Below, piece by piece: positions 1 through 6,527 of a DNA stretch of 13,122 nucleotides. How positions within the stretch are numbered: position 1 is the stretch's first letter; the number at the start of each line of letters is the position of its first letter. The notes below the pieces were generated by a model, which saw only the letters and a list, made by a program, of their open reading frames with translations, searched no databases and was not told the origin of the DNA. The translations under genes and the position numbers were made by a program. The stretch comes from a bacterium (lineage in GTDB: Bacteria > Verrucomicrobiota > Kiritimatiellia > UBA8416 > CAMZLY01), in the NCBI GenBank assembly GCA_030632465.1, contig DAOVUR010000031.1:1-13122 (forward strand), in the 5' to 3' direction.

Positions 1-1
1 A

Positions 2-367
2 CAAAAAGATTTAAAGGGTTTGATTGTAGAAGATATTACATCTCATAAGGAGATGGCAGTCCAGGACGCTAAAGATCAGAAAAAGTCTACAGTAAAAGAG
101 CTGGCTGGTGCATTGATGCATAGTATTAATCAGCGACTAACAGTTATTAATATGCGCTCAAAATTACTCTTGATGGCAATGGATTCAGGTGCAGCGTTTA
201 ATACTGAAGAACATCGTGATAGTTTATACAATGTTATGGATCTGTCCATGGAGATTGCTGCTATTCTTGACGGTTTGGAAGGTGAGGATGAATTTAATAC
301 AAAAGAGTATATGAATGGCATCGAGATTATAGATATCGAAAAGGATGCAGCTGATACTCAGGAGTAA
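2..367 (+). CDS. PAS / histidine-kinase DHp-like protein, 3' end (partial)
   Basis: The reading frame is open from base 2, so the gene starts outside the window; a TTG at 20 is not a credible start. The first residues (KDLKGLIVEDITSHKEM) have the form of the end of a PAS domain running into a linker helix (compare the usual G-V-x-D-I-T-E-x-K). Next comes ELAGALMHSINQRLTVI, which resembles the dimerisation/phosphoacceptor (HisKA) helix of a sensor kinase, with the histidine codon at 119-121. About 80 residues follow, helical and then acidic, and the protein stops at 365-367 with no HATPase domain. It is therefore either a PAS-DHp signalling protein without a kinase domain or a shortened kinase. 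It converges on the zinc-ribbon gene with only 23 bp between the stops. The family call is by eye and moderate; the missing ATPase domain is seen directly. Confidence 0.6.
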   Translation, partial: QKDLKGLIVEDITSHKEMAVQDAKDQKKSTVKELAGALMHSINQRLTVINMRSKLLLMAMDSGAAFNTEEHRDSLYNVMDLSMEIAAILDGLEGEDEFNTKEYMNGIEIIDIEKDAADTQE

Positions 368-390
368 ATAACTCTGTTGCGTGAAGGTTG

Positions 391-750
391 CTAGCCTAGA
401 TCAGTCGAAATCTTTTTACCTAGTCCTTTATGGAATCCACAGCCTATACAGAGGACTGAACCTTCTTGCATGGATGCGCCACATTCTGGGCAAACATTTT
501 CATCCACTTTGCTCTCTTCAACTACAGTATCTTCTGCAGGAGTGGTATCAAACACATTTGGTACCGATGACATAGATGGGGTTGAATCTCCACCGAACGA
601 TATATCGCTAAGATCGGGATCTTCTTTGATAGCTTCAGGAACAACTAAGGGTTGCTTGCAATTAGGACATTCAAGTGTTTCGCCAGCCATTTCTGCAGGT
701 GCTTCGAGATGCTGTTCACAATTAGGGCAGTTGAAGTTTATAGATGACAT
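391..750 (-). CDS. small protein with two zinc ribbons
   Basis: A 119-residue protein. The N-terminal ribbon has C8-x2-C11 and C28-x2-C31 (CPNC ... CPNC). An acidic, Ser/Pro-rich linker of about 55 residues follows. The C-terminal ribbon has C87-x2-C90 and C101-x2-C104 (CPEC ... CIGC). There is no signal peptide or membrane segment. The ATG at 748-750 is supported by a GGAG about 8 bases upstream on the minus strand. Proteins of this layout are common in planctomycete and verrucomicrobial genomes, usually without a known function; the ribbons suggest zinc binding and protein or nucleic-acid contact, which is inference. It is divergent from larE and uses TAG as stop, which matters when judging the TAG inside rnpA. 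Confidence 0.8.
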   Translation of the reverse strand: MSSINFNCPNCEQHLEAPAEMAGETLECPNCKQPLVVPEAIKEDPDLSDISFGGDSTPSMSSVPNVFDTTPAEDTVVEESKVDENVCPECGASMQEGSVLCIGCGFHKGLGKKISTDLG

Positions 751-816
751 ATTGATTACTCCGTTATATTGTTCTACGAATCAAGTTCTACAGTTTTGCC
801 AAAAGCTTTGTAGTAA

Positions 817-844
817 TGTATAAATTATAAGTGATGTTAGTCAA
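817..844 (-). promoter_or_regulatory. candidate promoter of the zinc-ribbon gene
   Basis: On the minus strand TTGACT (complement of 839-844) and TATACA (complement of 817-822) are 16 bp apart, about 65 bp before the zinc-ribbon start codon. The match is fair in an AT-rich spacer, so this is only a candidate. Confidence 0.35.
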
Positions 845-932
845 GCTGATCTTGAGGTTTTAATTAGAATTATGATAGGCTTTTCACGCCTGTCTTATTG
901 TATGTACAGGGAAAAATAGGTAAGAGGATAGT

Positions 933-1736
933 ATGGATTTTGAGCAGAAGTGTGATTTATTAAGAAAGATTATTCGTGAAACAGGTGGTTTAGCAATTGC
1001 ATTTTCAGGCGGTGTGGATAGTACTTTGCTTGCCGCAGTGACACAGCAGGAGTTGGGGGAGCGTGCTTTTGCTATTACTGCATTATCGCCGACTTATTCG
1101 GCAAGAGAGCAGGTTGCTGCTGGAGAACTAGCTAAACAGATTGGCATTAAGCATGTGACTGTGGAGTCTAACGAGCTTGAAATTGCTGGGTTTGCTGAGA
1201 ATCCAGAGAATCGTTGCTACTACTGTAAGCAGGAGTTATTTGCCGTTGTTAAAGAAATCGCATTAAAACAGGATATACACTTTGTTGCTGATGGTACAAA
1301 CCTGGATGACTTGAAGGATCACCGGCCGGGGATGCAAGCATCATGCGAAGCATCAGTTCTGCAACCTTTGCTAGATGCGGAATTTACGAAAGATGATGTA
1401 CGGCGACTTTCACGTGATATGGAGTTGCCCACTGCGGATAAGCCGGCAATGGCCTGTTTGGCATCTCGTTTTCCTTATGGATCACAGATTACAGAAGAAA
1501 AAATAGTTGCGGTTGATAAAGTGGAAGATGCTTTGCGTGATCTTGGCTTTTACAATATACGAGTTAGGCATCATGGAGATATAGCTAGGATTGAAGTTGG
1601 TGAAGATGAAATAGCCAAGCTGTGTAGCCCTGAAGTACGAAAGAGTATAACTGCCATGGCTAAATCAGTTGGGTTTCTCTATGTAGCTGCCGATCTGCAA
1701 GGATATAGAACTGGTAGCATGAATGAGGGGCTTTAG
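933..1736 (+). CDS. larE: ATP-dependent sulfur transferase LarE (three-cysteine type)
   Basis: A 267-residue PP-loop ATPase. The ATP-binding loop SGGVDS is at residues 25-30, the substrate-side loop DGTNLDDLKDHRPG at 120-133, and the LarE signature KPAMACLASRFPYG at 170-183, in which C175 corresponds to the sulfur-donating Cys176 of Lactiplantibacillus LarE. LarE adenylates the carboxylates of the pyridinium mononucleotide precursor of the nickel-pincer cofactor and transfers sulfur to it. Here C95 and C98 (RCYYCK) are also present, giving three cysteines, as in the Thermotoga-type enzymes reported to carry an iron-sulfur cluster rather than sacrifice a cysteine. AGAGGA lies about 5 bases before the ATG. 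No larA, larB or larC is in the window, so the physiological substrate is not shown by context. The stop is TAG and its last base begins the heptamer array. Confidence 0.88.
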   Translation: MDFEQKCDLLRKIIRETGGLAIAFSGGVDSTLLAAVTQQELGERAFAITALSPTYSAREQVAAGELAKQIGIKHVTVESNELEIAGFAENPENRCYYCKQELFAVVKEIALKQDIHFVADGTNLDDLKDHRPGMQASCEASVLQPLLDAEFTKDDVRRLSRDMELPTADKPAMACLASRFPYGSQITEEKIVAVDKVEDALRDLGFYNIRVRHHGDIARIEVGEDEIAKLCSPEVRKSITAMAKSVGFLYVAADLQGYRTGSMNEGL

Positions 1737-1770
1737 AACGATGAAGGCTGAACGATGAAGGATGAAGGAT
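1736..1770. repeat. degenerate heptamer array 1 (GAASGMT x5)
   Basis: Five consecutive 7-base units: GAACGAT, GAAGGCT, GAACGAT, GAAGGAT, GAAGGAT. The first G is the last base of the larE stop codon. The period is exact and the units differ at one or two bases. Confidence 0.85.
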
Positions 1771-1793
1771 TTAATTTCTAAGGGAATTTTTCC

Positions 1794-1823
1794 TAATCGT
1801 AATCGTACTCTTAATCGTAATCA
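1794..1823. repeat. hexamer array (TAATCG x5)
   Basis: Five consecutive 6-base units: TAATCG, TAATCG, TACTCT, TAATCG, TAATCA. It lies in the same convergent spacer as heptamer array 1, 23 bp after it. Confidence 0.8.
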
Positions 1824-1849
1824 ACTGCTTCATAGCTGTTCTTAATTAG

Positions 1850-1875
1850 ATACCCTGTTGCTTGCTTCGGGGTAT
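1850..1875. terminator. hairpin between convergent larE and oxidoreductase; dispersed repeat
   Basis: ATACCC (1850-1855) pairs with GGGTAT (1870-1875) around a 14-base loop, ending one base before the oxidoreductase stop codon (complement of 1877-1879). A T-rich stretch follows on the plus strand. It could terminate larE. Its left 16 bases recur with one change at 6250-6265, so it is also a dispersed repeat. Confidence 0.5.
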
Positions 1876-1876
1876 G

Positions 1877-3037
1877 TTATTCTTTTTGTAATGCTACCCA
1901 TTTTTCTTCAGCTTTTGTGCTGGCGACAATAGCATGCAAGAAAGATGCTGTTTTTACGCCATCTGCTGCTGTTGGGTAATCATATTTTGAGGCAGTTACT
2001 TTTTTGCCCTCCAGTGAGTCTGACACTGCTGTCATGAAGTTGCGGTAGACATTTGCAAATGCTTCATAAAAACCTTCGGTATGTCCTGCTGGTAGGTTAG
2101 TTGCGCTTGTAGCATTTTCGCTAACATATTCACTACCTGTTCTATATATCTCGGTAGGTTTCTTAAGATGACTTACATATAGCGAGTTTGCATCATTATG
2201 GCACCACTTGATTGCGCCTTTTTCGCAGTATACGCGAATGCTAATGCCGTTTTCTTCACCGATAGCTATTTGACTAGCCCACATTATGCCACGTGCATTT
2301 TTATTAAATTTTAATAGAACACTGCCGTCATCATCGAGTGGTCGACCTTTTATAAATGTTGTTAAGTCGGCACATACCTCTTCTACCTTTAGCTGAGTAA
2401 TATAGTCTACTAGATTGTGGCAGTGGCTCCCGATATCGCCCATGCATCCGGTAGGTCCTGAGCGGCGTGGATCAGTTCGCCATGCGGCTTGTTTTTGTCC
2501 GGCAGTTTCCATCCGTGTTGCTAACCAGCTTTGTGGATATTCGACAACTACACGTCTTATGGCACCTAATTTACCACCCTTGATTAGCGCACGCGCTTCT
2601 TTAACCATTGGGTAGCCGGTATAGTTATGAGTTAGGCAGAATAGACGTTTGTTCTGTTTGACCTTTTTTTGCAGATTAACTGCTTCATCCAGTGTCGTCG
2701 TCATTGGTTTGTCACAAATTACATGATATCCACCATCTAAGGCTGCCATTGCGATGGGATAGTGCATGTTGTTTGGCGTGACAATGACAACAACCTGCAT
2801 TCTCACATCTTCCGGTAACTTGGATTCTTTCCTGAACATTTCACGGTAAGTGCCGTATACTCTGCTTTGATCGACGAGTAGTTCCTTGCCGCTATCTAAA
2901 GATTTCTGTTTAGTGCTACTAAAAGCACCGCAAACAAGCTCGCTTGAGTCGTGCATATTTGCAGCAATTCTGTGTACACTTCCGATAAAGGAGTCTTGGC
3001 CGCCGCCGACCATCCCTATGCGTATTTTTGTTTTCAT
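1877..3037 (-). CDS. Gfo/Idh/MocA-family NAD(P)-dependent oxidoreductase
   Basis: A 386-residue cytosolic dehydrogenase. The N-terminal Rossmann fold begins with IGMVGGGQDSFIG (residues 7-19). The family motif CDKP is at 108-111, with K110 as the expected catalytic lysine. The C-terminal alpha/beta domain carries GDIGSHCHNLVDY near residue 200, whose histidine is the usual second active-site residue. The family oxidises or reduces sugars, inositols and related polyols with NAD(P); the exact substrate cannot be read from sequence. AGGAG lies 8 bases before the ATG on the minus strand. It stands alone, convergent with larE and divergent from lysS. Large Gfo/Idh/MocA sets are typical of polysaccharide-degrading PVC bacteria. 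Confidence 0.9.
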   Translation of the reverse strand: MKTKIRIGMVGGGQDSFIGSVHRIAANMHDSSELVCGAFSSTKQKSLDSGKELLVDQSRVYGTYREMFRKESKLPEDVRMQVVVIVTPNNMHYPIAMAALDGGYHVICDKPMTTTLDEAVNLQKKVKQNKRLFCLTHNYTGYPMVKEARALIKGGKLGAIRRVVVEYPQSWLATRMETAGQKQAAWRTDPRRSGPTGCMGDIGSHCHNLVDYITQLKVEEVCADLTTFIKGRPLDDDGSVLLKFNKNARGIMWASQIAIGEENGISIRVYCEKGAIKWCHNDANSLYVSHLKKPTEIYRTGSEYVSENATSATNLPAGHTEGFYEAFANVYRNFMTAVSDSLEGKKVTASKYDYPTAADGVKTASFLHAIVASTKAEEKWVALQKE

Positions 3038-3426
3038 TATGATCTCCTATACTATTATTTATGTATGATATATATATGTATGCTCGATAAATTTAGTTTA
3101 ACAAGTAACCTCTTCTCTACAATAGAAAAAGTGTTAAAAGTAACATTTTTTTATGCTAAAACTCGTGTGATGCACCACTATTACCATCATTATTGCTAGT
3201 GCATATTTAGCATTACTTTTATCGACATGCAGATTGTCTTAATCTACTTCTTTTAATTTCTGGGTGCATATTACTAGAAATATGTAATAAATGCAAGATT
3301 CTACAAGAATTATATAGAACAAATGAGCTAAATAGTGCATTCTTTGAAACTGATTTTGAGCAAAACAGACTTTTTATGGTGTTTTTTTAATAAGTGGATT
3401 TATAATAATAAAGATTAAGGTGAAAT
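3038..3426. other. 389-bp AT-rich divergent spacer, no gene seen
   Basis: It separates the divergent oxidoreductase and lysS starts and must hold both promoters. The only promoter element I can point to is a TATAAT at 3401-3406 before lysS. GTGCAT occurs at 3199-3204 and again near 3264 and 3337, and inverted as ATGCAC at 3170-3175. I see no tRNA, riboswitch or T-box signature. Confidence 0.6.
3401..3406 (+). promoter_or_regulatory. candidate -10 box of lysS
   Basis: A perfect TATAAT 20 bp before the lysS ATG. The positions 17 bp upstream (3378-3383) do not make a good -35 box, so the promoter is weak, activated, or elsewhere. The short leader would leave just room for the AAGGTG ribosome site at 3417-3422. 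Confidence 0.35.
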
Positions 3427-4875
3427 ATGAGTGAACTGACACAGAACGAATATAGAGAGCAACGTCTGGTAAATATGCGTGCACTTGAGGATATGGGATA
3501 TAAACCATTTGGTCATGCATTTAAACGTAGTGGTCGTTTAGCTGAGATAAGAGAAGAGTTTGTGGAAGAGAAAGAGGTCACTGCTGCTGGGCGTTTAACA
3601 ACTGTACGGGATATGGGAAAGAGTATTTTTGCTGATATTCGTGACGGTTCCGATCGTTTTCAGATATATGTTCAGAAAAAGGCATTAGATGAAGAAGCAT
3701 TTGCTGCTTTTAAACTTTTAGATGTAGGTGATCATATTGGTGTTGCTGGAGCTTTATTTACAACTCGTACCGGCGAGCCAACACTTAAAATATCAAAGTG
3801 GGATCTCTTATCTAAGTCGCTACTGCCGTTACCGGAGAAGTGGCATGGGCTAAAGGATGTTGAGGCGCGTTATCGTCAGCGTTATCTTGATCTTATATCA
3901 AACCCAGATGTACGCGAGCTATTTGATAAACGTATCGCTGCAATTAAAGAAACACGTTCCTTTTTAGAGGCTCGTGGTTTTTCTGAAGTAGAGACGCCAA
4001 TGCTACAAAGTCAGGCAGGGGGAGCGGCTGCTCGTCCATTTGTGACCCATTATTCTGCCCTTGATCAAGAGATGTATATGCGTATTGCACCAGAGCTATA
4101 TCTGAAGCGTCTATTAGTTGGTGGTTTTGATAAGGTTTTTGAGCTGAATCGTAGTTTTCGGAACGAAGGTCTTTCGCGCACTCATAACCCAGAATTTACT
4201 ATGCTTGAGATTTATGAAGCATACACTGATCTAAGTGGTATGAAGGATATTATCGAAGGACTTATTACTCATCTTGCAGAAAATGTTTTTGGCGGGCTAG
4301 TTGTTGGCGAAGGTGATGATGCCATAGATTTCAACTTACCATGGCGTGAGGTTACATATCGTGACTTGATTATCGAACGCATGGGGGATGATTGGTATGA
4401 CCTCTCTTTTGAAGATGCTAGCGCTAGAGCGGAGAAAGAGGGACTATCGTTAGATCCTGCATGGGGCATGATGATGGTTACACATGAGGTATATGAAAAA
4501 CTGATTGAAAAAACATTGCATCAGCCAACTTTTGTAACGAGATTTCCTGCTGAGTTGGTTCCTTTAGCTGGTACATGTGATGATGATGCGTCGGTGGTGG
4601 ATGTGTTTGAACTGGTTATTGGCGGTAAAGAAGTGGCGCCAGCCTATAAGGAACTTAACAATCCGCTTGTGCAGCGCGAACGCCTTGATAATCAGGCAGG
4701 TGAAGATGCTGAAAAGGTTGATTATGATTTTCTGACTGCACTTGAGCATGGTATGCCGCCTGCTGGTGGTATGGGGATTGGTATAGACCGTCTTATTATG
4801 ACCCTGGCAGGTGTTGATGCTATTAGAGATGTTATCTTATTTCCGCAATTGAGACAAAAAACGAGTGCTGAATGA
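3427..4875 (+). CDS. lysS: lysine--tRNA ligase (class II)
   Basis: A 482-residue class II aminoacyl-tRNA synthetase that charges tRNA-Lys. The N-terminal OB-fold anticodon-binding domain spans about residues 50-145. The catalytic domain shows motif 1 around 'LEARGFSEVETPML', motif 2 FRNEGLSRTHNPEF from residue 244, and motif 3 GGMGIGIDRLIM at 447-458 with the conserved R455. AAGGTG lies about 4 bases before the ATG. It is the first gene of a two-gene unit: the downstream permease starts inside its stop codon (ATGA), which implies translational coupling. Length is slightly below the usual 490-500 residues. Nothing is missing. Confidence 0.97.
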   Translation: MSELTQNEYREQRLVNMRALEDMGYKPFGHAFKRSGRLAEIREEFVEEKEVTAAGRLTTVRDMGKSIFADIRDGSDRFQIYVQKKALDEEAFAAFKLLDVGDHIGVAGALFTTRTGEPTLKISKWDLLSKSLLPLPEKWHGLKDVEARYRQRYLDLISNPDVRELFDKRIAAIKETRSFLEARGFSEVETPMLQSQAGGAAARPFVTHYSALDQEMYMRIAPELYLKRLLVGGFDKVFELNRSFRNEGLSRTHNPEFTMLEIYEAYTDLSGMKDIIEGLITHLAENVFGGLVVGEGDDAIDFNLPWREVTYRDLIIERMGDDWYDLSFEDASARAEKEGLSLDPAWGMMMVTHEVYEKLIEKTLHQPTFVTRFPAELVPLAGTCDDDASVVDVFELVIGGKEVAPAYKELNNPLVQRERLDNQAGEDAEKVDYDFLTALEHGMPPAGGMGIGIDRLIMTLAGVDAIRDVILFPQLRQKTSAE

Positions 4876-6116
4876 GTAAACTGAAATCACATCTATTGCC
4901 ATTTCCGCTTTTTCTGGCGCTGAAATATCTTAAGCCTAAACGCTCATTTATTTCAGCTGTTACAGTTATCTCTGTGCTTGGCGTTCTCTTGGGTGTGGCC
5001 ATTCTTGTTATCGTGCTTTCGGTTATGAACGGCTTCGATAACATGTGGCGCGAAAAGATATTAAGCTTTAAGCCACATCTTACGGTGGTTAACAGTTACG
5101 GTCATATACAGAATGAAGAAGAGCTTTGTGAAAAAATATCTCATGTAGAAGGTGTTAAAGGTGTTGCTGCAGGGATAGAGACACGGGTATTGATTCAGAA
5201 TGAGAAACGTATATTGGCGCCAGTAGTTATAGGTATGTCACCAACGCGTGCGGCTGGGATTAGCCGTGTGCCGGAGTTTATGGTTAATGGCGACTTCGAC
5301 CTTAATGGCGAGAATATAGTTATTGGTAATGATCTTGCACGTAGCTTGCGTTTATATACTGGCGAAAAAGCATTGGTATATTCACCTCTTAATGTGCTAT
5401 CTGCAGATGAATTATATTTGCCGGAAGAGCTTACTGTTGCCGGTACATTTAATCTTGGTATGCGTGATTATGATACGGGCTTTGTTTTGACATCACTCGA
5501 TGTAGCGCGTGAGCTGGTTGGGATTGAGGAGGGGGCATACTCCTTATATATCATGACTGATGATCCATTTAGGTTTGGTGAGTATTCGGCGGCCGTTCAG
5601 GAAGTGTTACCACCTGGCTATGAGGTGAAGAGTTGGCGTGAGATTGATAGCGTACTGTTTGCTGCCTTGAGTAACGAAAAAACTATGATGTTTATCCTAT
5701 TGGTCTTTATCAGTATCGTGGCTATATTTTGTGTTACAAATACATTGATTGTGATCACAGTGCATCGTACCGCTGAAATTGGATTATTGAAGGCTGTTGG
5801 GTTTCCGCCACACAAAATTATGGCTGCATTTGTCTGGCATGGCTGGATCCAGTGCCTGATGGGTACGGCACTGGGGATAGGCTCTGGTTTGTTAGTTCTG
5901 CATAACCTGCATAATATAGTAGCAGCACTGGCAAGTATAAATGTAGAAGTGTTTCCTAAAGAGATCTACGGCTTAAGTGAAATTCCATGGAGCACTTCAT
6001 TTGCTGAGTTGGCAAATATATCTATTGTGGTTATGACTTTCTGTACTATCGCCAGCTTTATTCCTGCCTATCGTGCCGCACGACTTGATCCTGTTGAGGC
6101 GCTACGCGGGGAGTAA
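4872..6116 (+). CDS. LolC/LolE-family lipoprotein-releasing permease
   Basis: A 414-residue inner-membrane permease of the MacB/FtsX superfamily. A first membrane helix at about residues 25-50 (AVTVISVLGVLLGVAILVIV) follows a short cytoplasmic N-terminus with the typical ALKYLKPKRSF. A periplasmic domain of about 220 residues comes next, then three C-terminal helices near 270-295, 318-345 and 380-402, ending in the usual ARLDPVEALRGE. In the Lol system two such permease subunits and the ATPase LolD extract lipoproteins from the inner membrane. It overlaps lysS by 4 bp (ATGA). In many bacteria lolD follows directly; here no ATPase gene follows, so LolD must be encoded elsewhere. LolC and LolE cannot be told apart here. 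Confidence 0.9.
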   Translation: MSKLKSHLLPFPLFLALKYLKPKRSFISAVTVISVLGVLLGVAILVIVLSVMNGFDNMWREKILSFKPHLTVVNSYGHIQNEEELCEKISHVEGVKGVAAGIETRVLIQNEKRILAPVVIGMSPTRAAGISRVPEFMVNGDFDLNGENIVIGNDLARSLRLYTGEKALVYSPLNVLSADELYLPEELTVAGTFNLGMRDYDTGFVLTSLDVARELVGIEEGAYSLYIMTDDPFRFGEYSAAVQEVLPPGYEVKSWREIDSVLFAALSNEKTMMFILLVFISIVAIFCVTNTLIVITVHRTAEIGLLKAVGFPPHKIMAAFVWHGWIQCLMGTALGIGSGLLVLHNLHNIVAALASINVEVFPKEIYGLSEIPWSTSFAELANISIVVMTFCTIASFIPAYRAARLDPVEALRGE

Positions 6117-6121
6117 CGGCA

Positions 6122-6149
6122 GTGAATAACGAATAGTGAATAGTGAATA
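6122..6149. repeat. degenerate heptamer array 2 (GTGAATA x4)
   Basis: GTGAATA, ACGAATA, GTGAATA, GTGAATA in exact register, starting 6 bp after the permease stop codon. Confidence 0.85.
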
Positions 6150-6151
6150 GT

Positions 6152-6220
6152 GCGCTACTGAAAATAGTTTTGACGGGATTTACAGGATTAACAGGATACT
6201 GCTCTACTGAAAAGAGTTTT
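6152..6220. repeat. 20-bp direct repeats bracketing a 9-bp GGATTWACA array
   Basis: The 20-base segments at 6152-6171 and 6201-6220 match at 18 of 20 positions (GCKCTACTGAAAAKAGTTTT). Between them GGATTTACA (6176-6184), GGATTAACA (6185-6193) and GGAT (6194-6197) form a 9-base tandem array. I recall similar GGATTTACAGGATTAACAGG tracts in PVC genomes; this is memory, not a search. Confidence 0.75.
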
Positions 6221-6222
6221 TT
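6202..6222 (+). terminator. weak terminator-like hairpin after lysS-permease
   Basis: CTCT (6202-6205) pairs with AGAG (6213-6216) around ACTGAAA, followed directly by six T. The stem is short, so this is a weak candidate. Confidence 0.35.
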
Positions 6223-6276
6223 ACAAAATGATTAAAAAACGAGGGGTTCATACCCTGTAGCTTGCCGCGTCATTAA

Positions 6277-6363
6277 TTGTAGGGCTGGAACGGCTGAGGT
6301 ACGATGCCTTCCAGCCAGGCCCGGCGGGAAGGTTTCGCAAACTCAACCGTTCCAGCCCTACAA
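6277..6363. repeat. 87-nt GC-rich palindromic element (REP/MITE-like)
   Basis: The outer arms TTGTAGGGCTGGAACGG (6277-6293) and CCGTTCCAGCCCTACAA (6347-6363) are perfect 17-bp complements; TGAG/CTCA continues the stem after one mismatch. Inside, CCTTCC (6307-6312) pairs with GGAAGG (6327-6332), and within that GCC (6314-6316) pairs with GGC (6323-6325). The element is clearly richer in G and C than its surroundings and has no coding sense. It looks like a repetitive extragenic palindrome or a very small non-autonomous element; copy number cannot be seen here. Confidence 0.75.
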
Positions 6364-6414
6364 AAACCGATACCTTCGGGACTTACCCCGATAAGCATTA
6401 TTTATTTTAAATTC

Positions 6415-6449
6415 GAAGTTGAATGTTCAAATTGGATGTTGGATGTTCA
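6415..6449. repeat. degenerate heptamer array 3 (AATGTTGG-like)
   Basis: Five 7-base units in register: GAAGTTG, AATGTTC, AAATTGG, ATGTTGG, ATGTTCA. They are more diverged than arrays 1 and 2. Confidence 0.7.
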
Positions 6450-6461
6450 TTTTTTTGGCAC

Positions 6462-6510
6462 AAAAAAGTCTCCAGTCTGTAGGCTAACTGATAGCTGAGG
6501 ACTGAAGACT
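6462..6510 (-). terminator. rubrerythrin terminator built from a heptamer-like array
   Basis: On the minus strand AGTCTTCAGTC (complement of 6500-6510) pairs with GACTGGAGACT (complement of 6467-6477) at 10 of 11 positions, and six T (complement of 6462-6467) follow. A second inner stem GGCTA/TAGCT (6482-6486, 6492-6496) closes on loop ACTGA. The same bases read as period-7 units AGTCTCC, AGTCTGT, AGGCTAA, CTGATAG, CTGAGGA, CTGAAGA on the plus strand. It starts 17 bp past the rubrerythrin stop codon. Confidence 0.65.
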
Positions 6511-6527
6511 CATAACTTCTTTTTTAT

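Larger units (their letters stand above)
6117..6527. other. 411-bp repeat-filled spacer between convergent genes
   Basis: There is no credible gene here. Almost the whole spacer is repeats: a heptamer array, a 9-bp array between 20-bp direct repeats, a truncated copy of the hairpin repeat of 1850, an 87-nt palindromic element, a small hairpin at 6376-6391 (TCGGG-ACTTAC-CCCGA), and two more period-7 arrays. It lies where lolD would be expected. Confidence 0.75.

Noticed and set aside
470..823. A 117-codon plus-strand frame opposite the zinc-ribbon gene.
   Set aside because: The minus strand encodes four clean CxxC pairs with a good ribosome site; the plus frame is its shadow.
3038..3426. Lysine riboswitch or T-box before lysS.
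   Set aside because: No T-box sequence, no conserved riboswitch core and no terminator/antiterminator pair could be recognised.
4564..5044. Minus-strand frames opposite lysS and the permease.
   Set aside because: They are shadows of two well-identified genes and have no ribosome sites.
6304..6498. A 64-codon plus-strand frame across the palindromic element and heptamer arrays.
   Set aside because: It is made entirely of repeats, has no ribosome site, and its residues match nothing I recognise.
6117..6527. CRISPR array in the repeat-rich spacer.
   Set aside because: Units are 7 or 9 bases in direct tandem with no unique spacers of constant length, and no cas gene is present.
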